Source: Endomicrobium sp. (lineage in GTDB: Bacteria; Elusimicrobiota; Endomicrobiia; Endomicrobiales; Endomicrobiaceae). Taken from it: DNA of 49,435 nucleotides. Position numbers and translations under genes: made by a program. The notes under the pieces are model-generated. The model did no database searches and had not been told where the DNA came from. It was given only the letters and a program-made list of their open reading frames with translations. Each line of letters begins with the position of its first letter. Position 1 is the first letter of the stretch. This document shows, in pieces, positions 8,615 through 16,800 of this stretch. The stretch spans positions 1 through 49,435 of the forward strand of contig JAITKZ010000059.1 in the NCBI GenBank assembly GCA_031278115.1, in the 5' to 3' direction.

Positions 8615-8824
8615 TTAGCTATTACCACCACCAAACAGCTTAGGCAAAAAGCTTAAAGCACCGCCTGCTAACGCTCCAACTGGACCGCCCATCATTCCAC
8701 CCGTAACTGCGCCAGGAACTATTGAAGCCATAGCTCCCATAGGCGACGAATCTTGCTGCTGTTGTCCCTGTTGTCCACCCATCAATGAACTTAAACCTAA
8801 TAATGCCATTGGATTCACGGTCAT
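8615..8824 (-). CDS. Gly/Met/Ala-rich small hydrophobic phage protein
   Basis: 69 residues, last gene of the late operon. A Gln-rich middle (GQQGQQQQ) is followed by a Gly/Ala/Met hydrophobic stretch (IVPGAVTGGMMGGPVGALAG) ending FLPKLFGGGNS. This resembles membrane-inserting segments of virion ejection proteins and some holins or bacteriocins, but no family is recognised. It is cotranscribed with the large candidate ejection protein that ends upstream at 8845. A membrane-active role is inference from composition. Confidence 0.6.
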   Translation of the reverse strand: MTVNPMALLGLSSLMGGQQGQQQQDSSPMGAMASIVPGAVTGGMMGGPVGALAGGALSFLPKLFGGGNS

Positions 8825-8844
8825 ACTCCTTATTTTATTTAATC

Positions 8845-10686
8845 TTAGTCATCATATTCAATGTGAGAAGAAACTGCAGCAGTTCCTGTTCCAACTTTTT
8901 TCCCTTTCTTAGCCAGATCGGAAGATTTTAAAGAAAAATCTTTAGACGATTCTTTTATTTTATTTAAGCGACTTTTCAATCTTTCTGGATCTAATAACAT
9001 CTTTATTTTTATTGTCTCTTTTTTAGGATTGTTTGTCAACATTTTATCTATGCCCTTTCCTAAATATCTAACGAACGAGCGTTTAGGATGTACGATTGTT
9101 TGGGCAGCCAGCGTACCTACACCCGCCAAATCTTCAAGATTCTTAGCTGTAGGACTTCCCCCTAATAGATTCTGCAAATTTTTAGATCCAGTAAACAACC
9201 TATCTGTATCTGCCAAAAGATCGCTAGAGACTTTTTCGCCAAGCAATTCTTTTAAGCTACGTCTTTTTTGTTCGTTTCTAAATTGCGACGTAATAGACCT
9301 CATATCTGCTTTTGACGCCATTTCGGCTTTAGTGGACTGATCAATAAGATCGTTAATATAACCAAGCTTAAAAGATTCCTTTTCTCCTGGTGACATTTTT
9401 TCCATTGCAAGCTTAATGCTATCAGAAGGATTTTTAGTCATTTCTTTACCCAGCTTAGCAGCATCTCTAACTTTAAATCCCTTTTGCGTCAACTCCATCG
9501 CTTTATTGTAAGAGTCGCTAGCTTTTCCCAAAATATTTCGAAGTTCAGTTGCCGCTATTTCTGCGTTTCGGCTTAAAGATGGGGCATTTTTAGCATATTT
9601 TTCTACCAAATCATGCAAATTCATTTTTGTAGCGTGCAGTACTTGTGGCGAATTATCTTTAATCTTTCCTTCTTTTTTTAGAGCGTCATTAATTCTTGCG
9701 ACAGCTTTTTTATGGGCTAATTTAAAGTCAGGATCGCCTTTAAGTCTGGCGTTTAATTCTATAGGATTTCCTTTTTCAAAATGACGGAAATATGGCTCAG
9801 CTTCTTTGTTTAGTCGTTGCTGATAAGAAGCAACGTATTCTTCAGGGCTAGGCATAGCCCTATAATCTTGAGATCTAAGTCTTTGATATAATTTGCGTTT
9901 CAACTCGTCAAACTGGTTGGATTTAAAGTAATCTTTTTCTTTCTGAATTAAACCTCTCGCTTTTTCATTTTTTAAAACGGCGGCATTAGCTACTCTTTGC
10001 ACACCTTCATCGCCTAGAGTTATAAGATTATACAAACGTTTATCAGATTTAGACGGATGAACAGATCTAATCTTTATTATTTCTTCAAGATTTTTCGGAT
10101 TAATTTTTTTGCTGAGATCTTGAACTATCTTATTTCTTACGCTTTTAGGCGTAGCAAGTTTTCTAATTAATGCAGAGCCTGCGCCACCAATCAATGCGCC
10201 CTTTCCAGCTTCTTTAATCATACCCTGAACCATTGGTTCGTCATCGATACCGCCAATACTTTTTCCTGCACCAAATAACGTTCCATATCCCGAGCCTGCA
10301 AGCGCTCCGCTAAGAACTCTGTTTTTAGACATTCCTTTTTTTAAGAGAGAAGCGATCTTAGGCACTTTTGAGATACCTTTTGCAGCTGCTCCTGCAACAG
10401 GTAAGCTTGCAACAGTTCCCAGAATTTTTGCCCCTGAAGACAATCTTGGCGAAGATTCTTCCAACGATCTAACCATACTGTCAATATCGCTGTTGCGACG
10501 AGGAGCATCAAACAACGCTTCAGACAATACCGTAGCGCCAAACGCCTTTGTCTTAGGATTATTTTTTACAGATTCCGCCAACATAAAACCTGGACTAACT
10601 TTTTTTAGAGAGGCAAGTATAGCGTCTGGAACTCTGTTTTTAGATTTATTTTTTATTTCAATAATTTTGTCTGCCAATATTCCCAT
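8845..10686 (-). CDS. Putative virion ejection (internal) protein, 613 residues
   Basis: No catalytic motif is recognised. Residues about 95-185 are Gly/Ala-rich and hydrophobic (ASLPVAGAAAKGISKVP, GALAGSGYGTLFGAG, GKGALIGGAGSAL), as in ejection proteins that enter the cell envelope. The remaining two thirds is highly charged and helical (KEKDYFKSNQFDELKRKLYQ, RRSLKELLGEKVSS). The gene lies near the distal end of the late operon, after the tail genes, the position of gp7/gp20/gp16-type proteins in P22 relatives. AGGA lies nine bases before the ATG, which overlaps the preceding gene by 29 bases. Structural role is inferred from context. Confidence 0.6.
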   Translation of the reverse strand: MGILADKIIEIKNKSKNRVPDAILASLKKVSPGFMLAESVKNNPKTKAFGATVLSEALFDAPRRNSDIDSMVRSLEESSPRLSSGAKILGTVASLPVAGAAAKGISKVPKIASLLKKGMSKNRVLSGALAGSGYGTLFGAGKSIGGIDDEPMVQGMIKEAGKGALIGGAGSALIRKLATPKSVRNKIVQDLSKKINPKNLEEIIKIRSVHPSKSDKRLYNLITLGDEGVQRVANAAVLKNEKARGLIQKEKDYFKSNQFDELKRKLYQRLRSQDYRAMPSPEEYVASYQQRLNKEAEPYFRHFEKGNPIELNARLKGDPDFKLAHKKAVARINDALKKEGKIKDNSPQVLHATKMNLHDLVEKYAKNAPSLSRNAEIAATELRNILGKASDSYNKAMELTQKGFKVRDAAKLGKEMTKNPSDSIKLAMEKMSPGEKESFKLGYINDLIDQSTKAEMASKADMRSITSQFRNEQKRRSLKELLGEKVSSDLLADTDRLFTGSKNLQNLLGGSPTAKNLEDLAGVGTLAAQTIVHPKRSFVRYLGKGIDKMLTNNPKKETIKIKMLLDPERLKSRLNKIKESSKDFSLKSSDLAKKGKKVGTGTAAVSSHIEYDD

Positions 10687-10909
10687 ATAATTGTTGTCCT
10701 TTTTTTGTATCTTTAGATAACATAAGTTTTATTAAATGGTCTAGCATACCTTTTGATGTTTTTTCTTTTTTTCTATCAGCTTCTCTTCTCGTAAATACAG
10801 GCTGCTCAGTCGGCGCATATTGATTTGAAGGAGCTTGAGAAAAGGATGAGTCTGTTTGAGGATTATTTTGCTTTCTTCTTAATATTTCACTTAGTTCTTC
10901 AATATTCAT
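10658..10909 (-). CDS. Small charged phage protein, 83 residues
   Basis: No recognised family. It begins MNIEELSEILRRKQNN, has a Pro/Gln/Ser-rich middle (SQAPSNQYAPTEQPVF) and a basic C-terminal helix (RREADRKKEKTSKGMLDHLI). It sits between two candidate internal virion proteins and overlaps the next gene by 29 bases, suggesting coupled translation. A chaperone or minor virion role is possible but unsupported by motifs. Confidence 0.55.
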   Translation of the reverse strand: MNIEELSEILRRKQNNPQTDSSFSQAPSNQYAPTEQPVFTRREADRKKEKTSKGMLDHLIKLMLSKDTKKGQQLYGNIGRQNY

Positions 10910-10917
10910 GTTGCCTC

Positions 10918-11601
10918 TTATATTATTTTAAATTTTTTCTTCTTATCTGGAGCTTGTAGAACGATTTTTTCTTTCCCAAAAAATGTAAGAGGACTTTTTT
11001 TAGTTGTATGGGCTAAATATTTTTCGGGATCTTTTAAAAATATAGCGGCATCGTCGGGACTAAGTTTTTTTGCAACATCATAGTAATAATCTTGTTTTTG
11101 CTTATCTTTTTCATGCTTTTCTTTGTATTCCTTCTCAAACTCTCTTTCTGCTGCTTTTCTATTATTCTTTTCTATAGCAAACTGTAGGTTAGATGCAAAT
11201 TCATTTTTCTTGTTTGCAAACTCTTCACGCTTGTGACCGTAATCTCTAGCGGACTCTTTTCTACGCATATGCTCAACAGCTTCTTTAAAATCTTGTTCTC
11301 TTTTATCTTTAGATCTTTGATAATCTTGTTTTTCGTTAGCCTGCAGTTCTTTAGACCCTACATATTTAGATAAAAGCTTAAACTTTTCATCATCAATTCT
11401 TTGTTGGGCAAGGTCATTAGCGGCTCTCTTTTTTTTATAGACTGCTTGATCAATTACATTAAAAATGAAATTTAACGCTGACGCTGCTGGATTTGAAGTT
11501 GAGAAGTCCATATTAGGTTCAGGCGGATGCCGTCTAGGCGTTCCCATTTCGGTAATAAACGCTAAATCTTTTAAATTTAAATCTTTAGATTCCTTACTCA
11601 T
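10918..11601 (-). CDS. Highly charged helical phage protein, 227 residues
   Basis: Residues about 70-190 are almost all Lys, Glu, Asp, Gln and Arg (for example RSKDKREQDFKEAVEHMRRK and EREFEKEYKEKHEKDKQKQD), predicting a long single helix or coiled coil. The C-terminus is basic (KKKKFKII). There is no signal peptide. It belongs to the late block between other candidate internal proteins. No family is recognised; a scaffold-like or ejection role is a guess from composition and place. Confidence 0.6.
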   Translation of the reverse strand: MSKESKDLNLKDLAFITEMGTPRRHPPEPNMDFSTSNPAASALNFIFNVIDQAVYKKKRAANDLAQQRIDDEKFKLLSKYVGSKELQANEKQDYQRSKDKREQDFKEAVEHMRRKESARDYGHKREEFANKKNEFASNLQFAIEKNNRKAAEREFEKEYKEKHEKDKQKQDYYYDVAKKLSPDDAAIFLKDPEKYLAHTTKKSPLTFFGKEKIVLQAPDKKKKFKII

Positions 11602-11625
11602 AAAAAATCCTTTATATTTTATTTT

Positions 11626-12411
11626 CTACTGTCTGTTAACTGCTCCATACAATCCCATTAACACTAGATTGTCTAAAGGACTGGTAGAACTGATTGCTGC
11701 CCTTTTAGCACCGTAAGAAGTTCCTGCCAGTTGTGTCAAACCTTCTAGCATTCTCATACGGGCGCTTTTTTTCTCTTCTTCACCTTTTTCTGGTTCTGAG
11801 GAAACGCCAATTGCCTCTAACAATTGACGTTTTACCGAGTCCGCTTTATTGGCATCGTTAGCATCTTGAGCCGCTTTTTCAGCGGCTTTAAATTTTGCCA
11901 TATCAAACATCATTCCTGCCGCTTCCATATTAGCTCTTGTTTGCTGCAGAAAATCGTCTTTAGAGATAGCGTGCTGCTGGAACTGGCTATTAAGGAACTG
12001 CTGACGAGCTCTCAAATTAGAATCCACTTCAAATTGATATTGCTGCTGTTGCAGAGATTTTTTAGCTATACTTCTGTCAACACGTCCAGATGCTAACGTG
12101 TTCATTGTCTGGAGACGATTAATTTTCCTCTGCGTAGCCGAATCAGCCAATGCGTTCTGCGTTGCCAAATTTGCGTTCTGCATTTGCGTTTGCATTCCCC
12201 TTGATGCAGCCAACGCTTTTAGATATTCGGCTTGTTTGGCAAAATTATGCTTATTAATGGAGCTTGTTTGACTAGGGTTGTCAATGTTTATCCCTGAATT
12301 TAAATTTTGTTGTCTCAAATCTTCGTTGAATTTATCGTCTTCATTGTTAGTTTCGTCTTGCGATAATTTCCTAGAATAATATTCTGCCTCACTATTATAT
12401 GGCTTAGCCAT
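11626..12411 (-). CDS. Gln/Ala-rich helical virion-like protein, 261 residues
   Basis: Residues about 65-200 are Gln-, Ala- and Asn-rich and helical (GMQTQMQNANLATQNALADS, KKSLQQQQYQFEVDSN), similar in style to short-tailed-phage internal core proteins. A C-terminal Gly-containing hydrophobic segment ends SPLDNLVLMGLYGAVNRQ. No catalytic motif is visible. It is flanked by candidate ejection proteins at 10918 and 12442, with intergenic gaps of about 25-30 bases that carry ribosome-binding sites. Assignment to the virion is by context. Confidence 0.6.
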   Translation of the reverse strand: MAKPYNSEAEYYSRKLSQDETNNEDDKFNEDLRQQNLNSGINIDNPSQTSSINKHNFAKQAEYLKALAASRGMQTQMQNANLATQNALADSATQRKINRLQTMNTLASGRVDRSIAKKSLQQQQYQFEVDSNLRARQQFLNSQFQQHAISKDDFLQQTRANMEAAGMMFDMAKFKAAEKAAQDANDANKADSVKRQLLEAIGVSSEPEKGEEEKKSARMRMLEGLTQLAGTSYGAKRAAISSTSPLDNLVLMGLYGAVNRQ

Positions 12412-12441
12412 AATTACCCCCTAAATATTTTTATTAATCTC

Positions 12442-13734
12442 TTAAACTACTCCTGGCGGAGGAACGGCACGACGTCTAGGTCTAGCTGGGTCATCGCTGG
12501 AATCGTCGGAAAGGTCAAAACCGACGTCGCCAAAACCGAGAAGAGGAGGCTCTGGATCAGGGTCAGGGGCACGTCTGTTTCTCAATCCTCTTAGCCGGTC
12601 CCCCATACCAGCAAATGGGTTGTGTCTACGGCGGCGTCCAAAAAAGCCAGGCGCAGCAGGCGCAACTGGAGCGACTGGATCAGGAATGAATGGGTCATCG
12701 CTGGAATCTTCGGAAAGGTCGAAGGCAAAAGGGTCACGAGCACCACCGTGCATAAGCGGCGCTGCAGCAGGGTCAGGGGCACGTCTGTTTATCAATCCTC
12801 TTAGCCAGTCCCCCATACCAGCAAATGGGTTGTGTCTACGGCGGCGTCCAAAAAAGCCAGGCGCAGCAGGCGCAACTGGAGCGACTGGATCAGGAATGAC
12901 TGGGTCATCGCTGGAACCTTCGGAAAGGTCAAAGTCAAAATCGTCCTGACCAGGCAAAGGAACAGGCGCAACTGGAGCGCCTAGATCTGGAACTCTAGGA
13001 TCTCTTATCCTTGGTCCATGCCGTGTGCGTATAAAATCTATCAACGGGGTGGCGTCATCCGCATGTCCATTATCTATTAAATGTTGAATAAATCTATTCC
13101 ACGCACGCACATTAACATTGGCTGCACTACCATTGAACAAATTTGCAGGTATATTTTCCTGTCCTATTCCTCGTAGTATATTAACTATATTCCGATCTTC
13201 GTCTGGTAGTCTTCCCTCTGCATCGCGAGAAACTTCATTTGGATTAAATGCTATAGACATCAAATTCTGAAACTTTCCCATCTTCCTTGTGGCGAAGTCT
13301 TCATTCAACGATTCAGGGAACGCTCTATCTAAAGATTTGGTAGGCAAGTATTTACTAGGGGCATTTCTCCACCCTCTAGTTGATAGATACTTGCTTTTTT
13401 TATCTAAATCTCGTTTGTGGATATATTTCTTTACATGATCTATTGCATTGTGAGCCTTATCAAAGCCCCAATCAACAATGTCTCTTTGTCCGTCAGGTTG
13501 GCTCATCGGCGCAAATCCAGTTCCGCTTTTATTCATAAGTTCGTCGCCCATTTGCAAAAACTGTCCGCTTATATTCCTGTTTGTTTCCGTCTCTTCTTGA
13601 GCGTCCTTCAAAAACTGCTGATAATTACCTATAAGCATAGGATCAGCTTTATTAGGCGTATTATCTTCTCTTTTACCTTCCAAATAAGCTTGTAACTCTT
13701 TTAAACGTTTTAATATTTTTTCGTTTGATGGCAT
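12442..13734 (-). CDS. Phage protein with 70-residue C-terminal repeats and Arg-rich segments
   Basis: 430 residues, family unknown. The N-terminal 250 residues are ordinary mixed sequence (LKELQAYLEGKRED, HVKKYIHKRDLDKK). From about residue 255 a 70-residue unit repeats: an acidic stretch (DFDLSEGSSDDP), a Pro/Ala linker (VAPVAPAAPG), an Arg-rich segment (FFGRRRRHNPFAGMGDWLRG) and NRRAPDP. Two full units and a third start are present. The start codon follows CTCGAGGAGAA and a 22-bp tandem element shared with the start of the early region. The local G+C is clearly higher than that of its neighbours, which suggests separate origin of the repeat part. A delivered or cell-contacting function is speculative. 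Confidence 0.7.
   Translation of the reverse strand: MPSNEKILKRLKELQAYLEGKREDNTPNKADPMLIGNYQQFLKDAQEETETNRNISGQFLQMGDELMNKSGTGFAPMSQPDGQRDIVDWGFDKAHNAIDHVKKYIHKRDLDKKSKYLSTRGWRNAPSKYLPTKSLDRAFPESLNEDFATRKMGKFQNLMSIAFNPNEVSRDAEGRLPDEDRNIVNILRGIGQENIPANLFNGSAANVNVRAWNRFIQHLIDNGHADDATPLIDFIRTRHGPRIRDPRVPDLGAPVAPVPLPGQDDFDFDLSEGSSDDPVIPDPVAPVAPAAPGFFGRRRRHNPFAGMGDWLRGLINRRAPDPAAAPLMHGGARDPFAFDLSEDSSDDPFIPDPVAPVAPAAPGFFGRRRRHNPFAGMGDRLRGLRNRRAPDPDPEPPLLGFGDVGFDLSDDSSDDPARPRRRAVPPPGVV
12488..12935. repeat. 210-bp tandem repeat, about 2.2 copies, within the 430-residue phage gene
   Basis: The string GGTCAGGGGCACGTCTGTTT begins at 12561 and again at 12771, exactly 210 bases apart, and the following 150 bases are almost identical. 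A third, shorter copy of the block around TCATCGCTGGAA lies at about 12490-12525. The unit is a multiple of three, so the frame is kept. Confidence 0.9.
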
Positions 13735-13745
13735 AAATTTCTCGT

Positions 13746-13800
13746 TCTCCTCGAGCCTTGTGTTAGCTTACCCCCAACCTTGTGTTAGCTTACCCCATCC
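13746..13800 (-). promoter_or_regulatory. Shared leader element with two 22-bp tandem units, upstream of the 430-residue gene
   Basis: On the - strand two units of GGGGTAAGCTAACACAAGG (13778-13797 and 13756-13777) run directly into CTCGAGGAGAA, which serves as the ribosome-binding site for ATG 13734. The same block, with three units, precedes the small gene at 42106. It is not palindromic and has no sigma70-like boxes. It could be a phage promoter, operator or RNA element; which is not decided by the sequence. Confidence 0.7.
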
Positions 13801-13802
13801 TT

Positions 13803-16800
13803 TTAATCTGAAGATTCATCTCCAGTAAACCCCGACTCGCCAATAGTATATCTTCTTATAGTGTTTGATAAACGGTCTAATAAACTCTCGCTAGTTTCTT
13901 CTGGAGCTACATATCCGGGTGTGGTGAAAATATTATGTTTCGATTGAAGAGAAGCCACAAACCGTTTATGGTGCTCTTCTTCTTCAGGAAGAAGTTCGCC
14001 CTCAGCTTTTCCTATTTTTGCATTTCTTGTATGTAACATATTATCATAGCGGGTAATTAAGGCAGCTAGATCTTCTTTGTTTTTAGTGTTTCTTAGATCC
14101 CTGTTCAACTCTTGATATGCCATTGCTACATTCCTTTTTTTCTCTTCAGGCGAAAGTTTCCTAGAAAACCCGCGTACTGATTTTGGCAACATATCGTAAA
14201 TTTTTCTTGCTTCTTGCATAGCTTCTGTCGTTCCCAATTTTGTGAGAGATTCATAATGCTTATAAATTCCCATCAAATCTTTATGCGGCTCGTTGCCATC
14301 TTTATCCCTAACTTTTAAAAATCCGTGAGGAACTCGCACGTATTCCTCTCTTGTTGGAGTTACATAAACCGATTCGTCTTGTGGAGCTTCAATGTTGTCT
14401 GTCACAGGCATACGCGCAATTTCTTCTCGTTTTTGAGGAGTAATATCTTCGCCCAAATGCGAGAATTCGTCGCGTCTAGCGTGATAAAATTCAGACGGCA
14501 TAAGATCCTCAGCAGTTACATTAGGGTCGCCTGTATCTTGAGATATTTCTTCTTGTCTGTCTTTCAGTAATTGTTCTCTTGATTTAGTGGACAATCCTGA
14601 AAACTCTGCATTTCTAAATCTTAGCGTTTGTTCTCGCAGCTGTCTTAGCTTTTCAGGATCTTTTAAATCTTCCGCAGAAAGTTGTAGCGGATGTTTTAAT
14701 TCTTCTAACAAGTCCTCGTGACTTCTTGATTTTTCCTGCGGGAAATCTTGGGCAAGACCTGGCGAATGTTTGAGATGAGCTGGCACATCTGCGGGCTCTT
14801 TGTCTTGCTCTTGTTGGGGCTTATTGGCTGAATCTAAAGACTGGAGCATCTCATCTTCGGTTTGAGGAACAAGATCCTCGTCTAGATTTTTCCCACGATG
14901 GTACATATGCAAGGCTAAAGCTTTTTTCTTAGCTTCATTTTTTTCATTCTCTAATGCAATTTGTCTTTGTGCAGAAGCATTCTCAGGGAGAGCCTTGTAA
15001 TTAGCATAAACCTGATCTATCCTTTTGCCATAAGGAGTTTGACTTATCCTATCCAAAGCCTGTCGACTAAGCCGATCCGGCATTTGTTGATAAAAGTCGC
15101 TATTAGCTAATTCGTCTGGGAGTTCTAATTCTTGGACAAGCTTTCCACCTTCTATCTTAGTTAACTCAACTTTTCGTTCTGGTTCTGGCATTGCAGCTAG
15201 ACGTTCTTTTTCCGCATCTGGAAGTTCGATATGTAAAGGCTTATTCTGAAGCGATGTTAAACGAGACTTTCTCAGTTTAAGCGCAGCTTGAAATTGAGCG
15301 TCATTATCATCTTCGCTGTTACCTGTCATATTGCTTATAAAGTTAGAGTCGTCCTCTGGATTTTTAGAAAAATGGTCTTTAATATGCTCTTGCATCTCCG
15401 GAGACATTAATCTAAATTCTCCAGCTCTAGCTGCTGCTGGCAGACTCTTTAACCTTTTGGCCATATAAGCTACGTTGGCTGGATCTAATATATTGCGAGC
15501 TGAATTAAGTCTATGGTTTTCTGCGTGATCTTCAATAGGAGATAAACCAGCTCCTCGTTGAATGTCTTGGGAACGATGGCGCACTACGTCCCGTTCGTCA
15601 GGAGACAACTTTTCAAAAGCTGGCGAGTTTTCGGCTATTTTTCCTGTCGCTAATTGTCTTGCCATCTCTTCTTGTCTAGGATTGGCTATAGTATTAACGT
15701 CTATTTGTGGATATGCTTCGGCTAAAAGATGATCTCTCTGATCATTTGGCACAGAGTTAAGAACCTTTTTTTTCCTTAGATCTATGGGTGTGTCGCTAGC
15801 TGTCAAACTATTATTGCCAATTGTGGATAACCCTTGATTAAGAGCGGTATCTATATCGGAATTGGTCAAAGTGCTTTGATCAGGGTATATTTTAGAAGGA
15901 ATTTGCGGTATCTCCCTATGGTTCATAATTCTGCCGGCAGCATTTGCGTTTACATGATGTACAATTTCATCGTGATCTGCATTCGACATTCCTTCAACGC
16001 CATCCCTTGTATTTCCAAGTAAATAATCGGTTTCTTCATCGGTAAGATCTGTTCCAGTCGTTGCTTTGTTAATTATATCTTGGTGCAACTGAGGTAGATG
16101 AGCCATTGACGTATTACTCAAGTCTTTTTCCAGATTTTCTCGTTGTTTGTTACTAAGCCCAGCTAATAATTCGTCTCTTTGATCTGGAGATAACGAATAA
16201 AAAGATTGAGTTCTAGCTCTCGGACTTGATCCGTAAAGAGCGTGATATTTTAAAGAGGCCATTTTCTCATTAGAACCTTCCGCTAATTCGTCAGGATTGT
16301 TGAGAACTAAATCCCCTGTAGATGTCATTCCAGCTTGATCGTGTATGTGCCTTGCTCGCTCATATACTCTCGCGTTCTTTATGTCCGCTTCGTCCTCGGG
16401 AAGATCAACAAGCTCGCCATCTGCATTGTGAAATTGATTGCGTTCCATACCTATCGAATGAGGAGCATACGTTGCTCTTTCCTGAGGTGAACTATTAAAA
16501 TGAGCAGCTATTATTTTAGCTTTTTTTTCTTCATCATCATCCAGAGCAAAGGCGGAGTCTTCGTTTTGTCCAACGCCAAGATGTTCAAAAACTTTTACTC
16601 TATCATCAGGGGACATTCTTGCTAGTGCTACCCTTCGTTCCATAGACGACAAATTGTCCCAGCTGCCTAAAAATTTATCTTTATCGTTTATTGTCGCTTT
16701 TAATTTTGCTATCGCAGGAACGGCCAATTTTGTCATTGCTTCTTTTTTTTCCAAAGGATTTGTAGAAGTATTAAATACTCGTTCATGATATTGTGCAGGC

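Noticed and set aside
12620..12949. Open frame of 109 codons on the + strand with repeats
   Set aside because: Antisense to the 210-bp repeats of the 430-residue gene; no ribosome-binding site.
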